From the NCBI GenBank assembly GCA_038025085.1, contig CM076144.1:434001-498000 (forward strand): a stretch of DNA of 64,000 bases, read 5' to 3'. The translations under genes were made by a program, and so were the position numbers. The notes below the pieces were generated by a model. It had not been told where the DNA came from. It saw only the letters and a program-made list of their open reading frames with translations, and made no database searches. Shown in pieces: positions 47,801-62,000 of this stretch (positions are counted from its first letter, which is position 1; every line of letters begins with the position of its first letter). The stretch comes from Tetragonia tetragonoides. Its lineage: Eukaryota > Streptophyta > Magnoliopsida > Caryophyllales > Aizoaceae.

Positions 47801-49721
47801 ACACTTGCCCTTCTTGCTCCACATTGACTACTGAACCCTCTGACACTAGTGGGGATTCACCTCCTAAAAACCAGGGCAAAAAATTGTTAAATCCTAGTAA
47901 GTTGAAGTTATCAAAATTGTCATCTTGGACATTTAAGTAAGTACTTACCAGTGTTCTCTGAAACACCTGATAGCTTTGAGTCTGCCTCAAACTCAGCCTG
48001 TAAATCATTCTCCATCTTTCCCTGAATGGAAGCTTCTTGCGGTGCCCTTTTCCGTGTAGCTCGAGTAGTTGAAGTCATTCGGGTGTCGGTTCCTTCTACA
48101 CCTCTTCTTCTGGTTCCACAACGAGTTCTTGTTGTACCCAAATTGGAGCATTCTAGTACTTCTTTTGTGGCTTTCTGACGGGTTGAGGTTCTGGGAGCAT
48201 TAGATGAAGTAATCACAGATCCTGGGGATTCCGAGCCTCCAAGCTCTGATTGTCTCAAAAATTCTTCAACACCTTCAACCTGGACACAATGGAATTCTCC
48301 TTTAATTTCATATCATTGTATTCAATGCCAAGTATGTTTTTCTTTGGCTGATTTAAAATAGTTTTAACAAAATATTCGACAAACCCAAACATTTCAAAAA
48401 CTCAATGTCCACTAACAAACATTCCAGTACAGCTGACACGCCTGACAGTATCCATGAAATGCATAATTGGCATAGAATATAGGGACTCAATGGAATTCTC
48501 CTTTAATTTCATATCATTGTATTCAATGCCAAGTATGTTTTTCTTTGGCTGATTTAAAATAGTTTAACAAGATATTCGACAAACCCAAACATTTCAAAAA
48601 CTCAATGTCCACTAACAAACATTCCAGTACAGCTGACACGCCTGACAGTATCCATGAAATGCATAATTGGCATAGAATATAGACAGGTGACACAGGCTAT
48701 TAAACAATAAATTTATAACATGACAATACAAAAGCATAGAAGTTCACCCATTTTCTCTTTAATGAGACAACCCTTTTCAAATCAAGTCAATCACTAACAT
48801 TATCAGCTCCCCAATCAAACTAGAGTTATAAACAATGTAAAACACATTTTGTAACAGTAGCATAGACATTAACTCACACTAAATACTCTATAAGCATATA
48901 AATGTATAGAGGTTCATGTTCCTGGTTGATTTTGAAACAATTAGGTCAAACCAGAAACGAATCCGATACAATAATTTGAACAGTTTTCTTCTTTTATTTC
49001 CATGTCAAACGCTAATATTTCTCATTGAATCGAACATTTCTGATTGAATCTAAGCAGAATTAGACCTTACTATATCAATAGCTTAGAAATTATACAAAAT
49101 AAAATGAACTTAAACAGGTTTGGGTTTCTAGCTGATTTTGAAAAATTAGGTCAAACGAGAAATGAATCAAATACACCACAATACATCAAAAATTTGACCA
49201 AAACTGACAATAAGGAGCATTGAAATTGCAGCAGGATTAGAGCTTACAGTATCAAGAGCATTGAACTTGCAAATTAAAGCAGGATTAGAATTTCCATCAT
49301 CAAGAGCATTTAAATTACTTATATAAGAAAATGAACATATGCAGATTCATGTTTATAACTGAATTCGAACAAATTAGGTCAAACAAAAAATGAATCCAAT
49401 ATGTCATAGAACATTTCTGCTTGAATCGAAGCAAATATTACAGCTCACACTTTCAAGAGCATAGAAATTACATTAAAAAAAATGAGCTTATTTCATGTTT
49501 CTAACTGATTTTTAGCAAATTAGGTCAAATGACAAACCAATCAAATCAAATACACCACAATAATTTCAACTTTTATTTGATGAAATCGAACAAGTATTAG
49601 AACTTACGATATCAAGAGATGCGAGAGCATCAGCCATGGCGGCATTAGTTTGATTGGCTGGGATGTTGTTTTTCTTGCACAAGGCTTGGAGATCCCTTCT
49701 CTTTAGGGTTTGGAAATCCAT
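44857..49721 (-). CDS. Acidic nuclear-type protein with two SAP-like motifs (plant-specific, function unknown)
   Basis: Exons, 5' to 3': 49721-49608, 48279-47949, 47863-47529, 47372-47006, 46909-46769, 46656-46555, 46426-45855, 45639-45049 and 44928-44857. They total 2625 nt, giving exactly 874 residues plus a stop. Residues 2-38 (DFQTLKRRDLQALCKKNNIP, then AN) recur at 223-260 (DFHSLTRKELQILCKKNKIP, then AN). Both resemble the helix-turn-helix SAP fold used for DNA or RNA contact. Each copy is followed by a phase-0 intron and VEG(V/L)EE(F/L)L. The middle is Glu/Asp/Ser-rich. Arg/Thr-rich patches follow each motif (TRTRCGTRRR; RVRQRRTCQK). The C-terminus has TP-S-K sites (TPSKSSRKTPKPLVTPSKTP). 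KLKKxL motifs end exons 7 and 8. The sequence resembles uncharacterised plant proteins, but I cannot assign a role. A nuclear, possibly cell-cycle-phosphorylated protein is inference. Confidence 0.85.
48287..48682 (-). repeat. Recent ~200-bp tandem duplication in intron 1 of the SAP-like gene
   Basis: The unit starting CAATGGAATTCTCCTTTAAT at 48287 is repeated from 48488, with only about two differences in about 195 bp (one base deleted and one substitution near 48355/48560). The left unit begins about 8 bp outside exon 2, so the acceptor-proximal intron sequence is duplicated but not the exon. Confidence 0.95.
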
Positions 49722-50990
49722 TGCTTCAATTGGATATTGAAGATGAGAGAGAAAATGAAAAAGAGAGGCTTTGTAATGAGATGAGCTGAGAAAATGGTTG
49801 AAGGATGGGTGGCTATTGGGGAAGTGCGGGATTATATACTCGGCGATGTTGAGGGCAAATACAGATGTGAATGGGAAATCTGACCGTTGTGGGAGCGGAA
49901 GATTTTGAATTTGAACATTTTTGGGATTATAATATTGTCTCGCGAAGGGTCGCACAATATTACGAAGAAACGGAGAAGGCAAAAAAAAATAAAAATAAAA
50001 AAAACAGACGATTTTTTTTTTCCATACTCTTTTTTGTGGGGGCATGAATTTTTTTGTTTCCATACTTGATTAACTATAAGGACAAAAATGTTCAGTAGAC
50101 TTTTTCAATTTATCTTAGAGTAATCTCTTTTTTCTGCTCTTTTTTTAGGTCCATGTATATGTAATAAGATTAGTTGAATTAAGATCGTTTTTTTTAACTT
50201 GTATGAAATCAGTCAATCATTAAGTCACTAGGTGGTACCATTTATTTTCATTTTTTTTTTGGGGAATTTAAAACGCTTAATTAACCATTAAGATTATATA
50301 TAAATTCGTTGAACGAAGTTGCAACAAATTCATGCCCATGGTAGTATTTTTGCTTAGGTGTTTTTTTTTTCACTTTTGTTGTATCTTGTATGATGTCAAC
50401 TATTTAGTGAATGCAATAAAGCTAAAAAAAAGTTAAATGCAATGAAATCGAAAAACATGTAGAAGTAACTAAAATGCCACAGAATTCAAAACAAATCAAT
50501 TTAAGAACTTTTTTTGCTCATTAAAAAGAGGGTGCAAGTGAATGACGATCAAGACACCCCCCGCTACATCACGTTCGGACTCTCGTGTTCAATAGCAAAC
50601 ATATCAGACTAACTGAACAATCAGCGCAAGCATTGGCCCCAAGAACATAGCACCAACAAGGAGCTAGTATAGTTCCTAGAAGCTAGCAAATCAATTTAAG
50701 AACTTAGAACCTGTGTTGTGTAGCCTAAAATCTGGATCGCATAAAATAGAGAGGAGTTTTACTCATCCCGGCTCCATCCAGAAATTTGCTATGCAAAATG
50801 TATACAAAGGAACCAAATATCCGACACGGAGAAAGAAAGCTATATGCCACCATTTATCTTCCACTCTCAAGTCTCAACTTTAAGTAAAGCTTTAGTATAT
50901 ATTTAATGGTCCATAAAACAAATCTCACCAATCAATCACACGCACAAACACACACATGCGCGAAAACAGACGTGCTCCAATCTTCTGCAT
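49722..50990. other. Intergenic region between the SAP-like gene and HS1
   Basis: Both flanking genes are on the minus strand. The region holds the SAP-like gene's promoter and, towards 50990, the HS1 3' UTR. No other gene or repeat was recognised. Confidence 0.5.
49831..49887 (-). promoter_or_regulatory. Putative promoter of the SAP-like gene: TATA box and AACGG core
   Basis: On the minus strand, AGTATATAAT (49840-49831) lies about 115 bp before the ATG, a plausible TATA position. Forty bases further upstream ACAACGGTC (49888-49880) contains the AACGG core bound by three-repeat MYB proteins in G2/M genes. It does not match the full MSA consensus. This is weak positional evidence only. Confidence 0.4.

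Positions 50991-55810
<4,820 letters not shown>

Positions 55811-55851
<41 letters not shown>
55811..55851 (-). repeat. (GA)n run directly before the HS1 start codon
   Basis: A CT run of about 20 units on the plus strand touches the ATG, so the mRNA leader would end in a pure GA repeat. Such tracts bind GAGA/BPC factors in plants. Confidence 0.9.
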
Positions 55852-55853
<2 letters not shown>

Positions 55854-55888
55854 AGTCAAGTATGCACTTCAGGTGTTCGATGAAACGT

Positions 55889-55898
55889 CTTATAAAGA
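55889..55898 (-). promoter_or_regulatory. TATA-like box of HS1
   Basis: On the minus strand CTTTATAAGA lies about 80 bp before the ATG, which would place transcription start near 55865, just upstream of the (GA)n leader. Confidence 0.5.
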
Positions 55899-56109
55899 TG
55901 ACAGTGTTCCTCTAATAATTGGCAATCACGTTGCGTTATGCCGGTATGGTATCGAAGGGTACGACCTTGGGTCTTAATTGTTGTGTAACTGGGATTCCAC
56001 ACCTGTCTCAGGCAAAATTCTTGTTCAGATAAAGCCTTGGGTTCGTATATTAATGTCAGCCAATTCAGCCAGTAAGAAACTCTTATATATATAATATAGT
56101 TTTATGTTT

Positions 56110-56575
56110 ATTTTGGGAGAATGTGAAACTCATTATGGAATTTTTGGCCCAAGCCCGCATGGGCCGGGCCGTAAGTGGGCCAAACTAGCCAGGTGATCGG
56201 AGGCCCAGATCCGGCACTGCTACGGCCACAAACTATCAGCGCGAGCTTGGTCTTGCCACGAAAAAAGCCCGGATATAGCTTCCTCCTTCCTCCTCCCTAA
56301 AATCCATTATCTCTCCTTTCTCGTTCCCAAAATCCATCCTCAAACCCCCAACAATGGCATCAACTCCCCAATTCCCGGCCCATTTATCTCTCCTTCCTCC
56401 TCCCCAAACTACATTCCCACAGACCAAAGCTGGCTAAGGCCCTGCCAAGTCCGGGTGAACGGCCCCGCATGCACCGGTGCCCATCCATGCGGGTCAATAC
56501 TGAGTTACGGCGAAGCCCGGCCCACAAACGGAATGGACCGGCCTATGGCCACCTCTAGGTAACTGTTAGAAATAT
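56110..56575. repeat. GC-rich repeat-like block, probable DNA transposon remnant
   Basis: The block stands out from its AT-rich flanks, with GGCCCAAGCCCGCATGGGCC near the left end and CGGCCTATGGCCACCTCTAG at the right end. The TAGAGGTGGCC terminus (reverse complement of the right end) resembles ends of non-autonomous DNA elements in plants. A clear inverted partner at the left was not confirmed. Confidence 0.4.
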
Positions 56576-58380
56576 TATAGAGAGCCTCTCAAAAAAACAA
56601 ATATATGTATTAGAGACTAGAGAAATGGAAGTTAATGACTCTTAACTTGAAGTTTGCCCCTAAGTCATGAGTAAGATAATCCAATCAGCAACCGAGCATG
56701 ACTCAACTATATAGGCATAAAGAGTAACTTGTGATGTTTGGCAATGCTTCATTAAACCATATATTAGGAATTGCAGTTTAAAGTATCTTGACACTATAAT
56801 TGATATTAAGTTGCTTCACATATTATTCGCCGATTGATCTTGTTTTCAATATCGGTATCCAATGAAATATATTTTTGCTAAAAGAATTAGCATATGTTGA
56901 GAAATATATGTTAGGTGAATTTTATCCTACGAGGAGTTGTGCAAATCAAAGTAGCAAATAAATTAATTTTGTATTTGCCGACAAAACTTGATTAGTGACA
57001 TATTTGAAATAACGTCCTAAATACATTTCGAGTCAAATATTATAAGAAAGTGAGCAATTTAGATATACTCGTTGATTGGGATCAACACGCCTAAATACAG
57101 TATGTTAATCGCATATAACAAGTGATTTTTACGTTCGGTGGATTCCATGTCCGAGCAACGACTACTTAAGTGATTAATATGTCAATTGCACTTTGACTTC
57201 AAGTTAGATAATGTTATCATAATCTAAACTTGATTGGCTGGTCAATTTGAACATTATAAAATCAAATATACCACATTTCATCCTTTACCCGTTTATCGCT
57301 ATTTTATAAGTTGCATATGCTTATTATTCACATAATTAAATTGAATTTTTTTTTTCAAATTATATAATCAACTTGCCCCACAATATCATTTTATTGGCAA
57401 TAATTAAAAGTTAATAAATGGAAGTTACTTTTGTTGTGTAAAGGTGAATGATATGTTGTCACCTATGACAAGCCAAATTTATCCATTTTTACATTGGATT
57501 TTAAGGTAAAGAAGATGTTTTATTTAAACTCAAAAACTATAGAGCTTCATATTTGATCTCTATGAGTACGATATAAGTAGAGTTGTCAATTGTGTTAGGA
57601 TATATAATATGTTATTTATGTGTTTACCAATTTGATTTTTATTAAAGTAAATTAGTTGAAAACATCACATGTAAACACAACCGTATTTCGATATCAAGTT
57701 ACTTATCTAATTGGTTAATCTGATTACGTATTTGTGACAATCTACACAACATTGACAATGTGGAAAAGAACAACATATTTTATTATAGTTTTGCTTTTAA
57801 AGCATCCATTCAAAAATGAGCACATGTCCAAATCTTCAATCCATTGTGTCATTAAATCGGTTGACTTAATTAGAAAACATGTCTTAAAGTACTTACAAGG
57901 TAAGGCAATATCATTTTTGAGTTGAAATCTTCGACTTTGTCACCATTGGAATCTCAACACAAAGCGCATTTGTTTTATAGCTTGTTCACTCAGGTTAATG
58001 TTTCACATTAACTCATATAGATAGAGACTGGATAAAACGAGTGTTGAATTTTCTTCCTCAAAACTTCAAGGGACCTTCATTTTTACGGTAGAAAGTTATT
58101 GTTAGTTAGAGTTTATATAAAAACAAAAACAAAAACAAAAAAAAAACATGAGTAACATAGAATCCAAATAGGAGTATGAAATTTGATGTTACCCTAACCT
58201 CAACCTTATTTAAGTAAAGCTAATACTACATTGGTAATTCTAAATCAAAATTTTGGCTTCTAGTGTTGTTGTCGGCCTGTGTGATGTTTCTCTCCAAGGA
58301 TAGGCGTTGCTCTCAGTCCCTCACTACTTAAATACTCATTGAGAAGAAAAAGAGAAAAAGAAAAAAGAAAAAAAAAACAG
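56576..58380. other. AT-rich intergenic region between HS1 and the PWWP gene
   Basis: The two genes diverge. No ORF with recognisable content, RNA gene or repeat boundary was seen in this stretch. Confidence 0.5.
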
Positions 58381-58668
58381 AGCACGTGTTAGATCGTCCG
58401 AGTCAAGACCTGGTTGAACTCAGAAACGAGCTGAGTCTGAAGAAAGAGTGACAGGGTCCTTGTTGTTCTTCCTTCCTTTGTTCTTCACCACCACCACCAC
58501 CTAAGCTTTTGTTTCAGAGGAGAGAGAAAACTGTGAAACACACACAGACAGACCACAGAGAAGAGAGAGAGAGAGAAACACACAGTGGAGAGAGAAAGAG
58601 AGAAAAACAGACAGCGGGGTTATCTTTCCGATCACGCCAATTCAATTAAAAAAAACAACAAAAAATCA

Positions 58669-58857
58669 ATGTTGAAACCCTAGAAGTCCCAAACTCTGAG
58701 AAACTAGGGAGAGAAAATTAGAGAGGGAGAGAGAAATAAGGAGATGAAATTTCTCCCTTTTTTGAATGGAATACCTAGAAATCCCAATCGGATCTCCGTT
58801 GTTTCCCCTTATCTCTTTCCGTTTCTCTCTCTTCTTCGCCGGCGGTTGATCAACTAA
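58669..58857 (+). promoter_or_regulatory. Upstream ORFs and telo-box in the likely PWWP 5' leader
   Basis: An ATG at 58672 opens a 4-codon ORF that overlaps GAAACCCTAG (a telo-box). A second ATG at 58744 opens a 37-codon ORF ending at 58857. Both stop before the main ATG at 59053. If the transcript starts in the GA/CA-rich stretch at 58500-58620, both would be translated first and could lower main-ORF translation. The transcript start is not known from sequence. Confidence 0.45.
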
Positions 58858-59020
58858 TCCCCATTCTTCTTCTTTTTTTTTTCTTTTTTTATTCATCATT
58901 TTTATTTGTATAAATTCATCTTTTTGTCTGAGCAACAGGATAATCGCCGGCAGCTTCTGCAAAGCTGCAAACCCCCTTTATTTTCCTTTATTTTATATAT
59001 ATTTATTTTGGTGGGGGTTT

Positions 59021-59052
59021 AGAGAGAGAGAGAGAGAGAAAGAGAGGGAGAG
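59021..59052 (+). repeat. (GA)n run directly before the PWWP start codon
   Basis: GA repeats, slightly interrupted (AAAGAGAGGGAG), run into the ATG at 59053, echoing the (GA)n leader of HS1. Confidence 0.85.
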
Positions 59053-62000
59053 ATGGTGAGCTCAGACAGTGGAGGGGTAGGGGCTGTGGATGGCGGGGCA
59101 GGGTCAATCGTATGGGTTCGAAGGCGAAACGGGTCATGGTGGCCCGGGAAGATACTGGGGCCCGACGAGCTTTCGGCCTCTCATCTCATGTCTCCTCGAT
59201 CTGGAACCCCTGTTAAGCTTCTTGGCAGAGAAGACGCTAGTGTGTAAGTTATACATTCTGTGATATTTAAGCTTTTTTGCTTTTGCCATATGTTGATTTT
59301 TGTTGAATGAATGTTGTAGTTTTGTTGCTTCGTTAGTTGGTTAAAGTGTTTACTCATGAATTGGGTGTAATGTAGCTTGTGTTTCTTCTGATGGTTATGC
59401 TATAGATTATGTAATGTCATTGCAGAAAGTTAGAACAGCTTAGTGACTGAATTTGATAGACTGATAGTTAGTGTAAGTGTTTAATCATGAACTGGGTGTA
59501 ATGTAGCTTGTGTGTATCCTGATGGGAATGCTATAGATTATGCAATGTCATTGCAGAATGTTAGAACAGTTTTAGTGACTGAAAGTGATGATTGAGGTTT
59601 ACATTGCTCATTGGGTTGTTTGGGGGTGACGGAGGTGGACAGAAAGGGGGGAATCTATGGTGGTAACAAGATAGACTAATGGTTTTTCTTGGTTGAGAAA
59701 GAAGCCTAAGAGAGGTAGCTCATGATCCTGGTTAGAGTGCGTGAAGCTTTTCTTTGGAAACTGTCTAAAATGTTAAAAAGGATGCAAGGTTGAAGTCTTT
59801 TATGTGTACGGGTGGTGCAATTACGGGGAAGTGGCCTGTATGTGGTTTTTGAGGTGGATTGAGGGTTGAACAGAGAGAACTTTGGTGGCAATTGTGTGTA
59901 AAGTAAGGCGATTGACGTTCAAGAATAGAGAGATGGAATTGAACAAAGAGAACTTCGGTGACAGTGATGTGTAAAATTAGGCTGTTGATGTTGTATATAG
60001 ATGGAGTTTCTGGAGCCGTCTTAGGATCCTGTATTTCTGTAGGCATGACACTTTGGGTTAAGTTGCATTGTATATTCTCAGTCGAGCAAAAATTGGTAGC
60101 CAATTACTGTAGAGATGTACTTCACTCACTAAGTTGGGGGATAGATTCTATTTCTTGTTCAGATCTGGTGTCCTGAATTCTTCTTCATTTAAAACACTTC
60201 AGGTAAATAAAGATTAATTTTCATATTGGTAAGACTCTGAAACGCTTTAGCCTAGATCCTTATCTGACAACTGACAACTGACAACTGACAACTAAGATAG
60301 AGTAGACCCAACCCCGCGCGTTCCTCTCCAACCAAAGGCACCATAATACCTCAAAGATAACATTGTGCCATAGCATCCGTTTCTCCTTCCTCCTCCCAGA
60401 ACCCACAAATTGTAGTTGCAGGAAAGGGCCTGGACTTATAATATTGCCTTAAATATTGTTGGCTAAGAAACTTTATATTCTGGCTGAGATCAAGCACTGC
60501 TAATTGGATATTTTCTTTTCAAGTCCTGCCACACTTGTTGGTGTGTGTGTGTTTCATGGAAGTATTATTATTTGTGTCCACCAATAGGTAAGGTAACCGT
60601 CCGATTGTATGGTTCAAGCATCTTGGTTTGGGATGCTGCTTGCTTTTGTGCATGACTATCTGACCCTGCTACTCTTTTTGGCATTGGTCATCTGTCGAAA
60701 TTGGATAAACCTTTACGTGAATAATTCCTGTCAAAAGGAACAGGTGATTGAATTGCTGCTTGTTTTTGTAAAAATTATTGACATATTCCATGGGCATGCA
60801 TCTTATCAGGAATCCAAATGTTGACCATCTGTTGTTTGAACCAACATGTTCTCACTTTCATTCATCAAGCATTCATATATGATCCTTATGTGAGTGAAAA
60901 CAACTTTGTGTTCAACAAGAATTGTAGCATTGGATTGTTTTGTCATAGTTTTTCATTAAAACTCTTATGGATTTATCCCAGGGACTGGTACAATCTTGAG
61001 AAATCCAAGCGTGTGAAGGCATTTCGATGTGGTGAGTTTGATGATTGCATTGAGAGGGCTGAAGCCTCCCTGGGACTTCCTGCAAAAAAACGAGAGAAGT
61101 ATGCACGACGAGAAGATGCCATTCTTCATGCTCTGGAACTTGAAAAACAATTTCTTGAGAAGAAGTATGGGAAGTTAGCTATTTTAAATTCTAAGAGAGA
61201 AACTTCATCAGATTCTGAGAGAAAAGGCTTAGCTACATCATCAGGTACATTTGAAAATGGCAACGGAAAACTCAGAAACCATAATTTGTATCAGCTTGAC
61301 AAGAAAGTTGATGTATCTAATACGATGGAGAGAAACATTCCCCTTCATGCACAAAAAGTCAAAGATGCGATTCGTCCAAGTTCACAAGACCACAATGTTG
61401 ATGTAAGCCGGCGAATAAGAGGATTGCAAGATGTTGGAGTCAGGACAGTGCCTGTAAATAGAATGATTTATGCTTCTGCTGCTTCTGATTATTCAAGTAA
61501 AATGGCCATTGATGGTCATTCCTATTCTATTTCCGTCAATGATCCTTGTTTTGAGAATTCTAGTGATTCTGATTCCAAGAAATTTTCCGGCAAGAGGAAG
61601 AGGTTGCTTGAAGGCATTGTTGAGGAGTCTCTTCCTAAGCGACATGATAGGCACCATGCAGAGTTGCCTGATTGTTCTTTGCAGCCTGATGGTGATTTTA
61701 TTTCTATGTATGAAAAGGAGCAGACGGGAGATGGTGTGCATCGTTCTATGTATTTTCCAACTGACTCTCACATTATATTTGATACCAACCATGGTCCTCG
61801 AGCACAAATGAATTCAGTTTCCCGGCTTGAAGTAGGTAACTGTAATCCTCAGCATGGGACTTTTGCTGAAGAGACTACTTGTGGATCATCTGAAGAAACT
61901 GAATCTGATTCATCAGAAACCCATTCTTTAGAACCACATGTGGAACCAGGGATGTTGCTGTCAGGTATGTTTCAGAAACCTGGTTAAGTCATAGAACACC

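Noticed and set aside
60818..60981. Upstream start of the 389-codon PWWP frame
   Set aside because: This part is intron 1 read in frame by chance. Homology to the family begins at the GDWYNLEKSK junction after the CCAG acceptor, continuing from exon 1.
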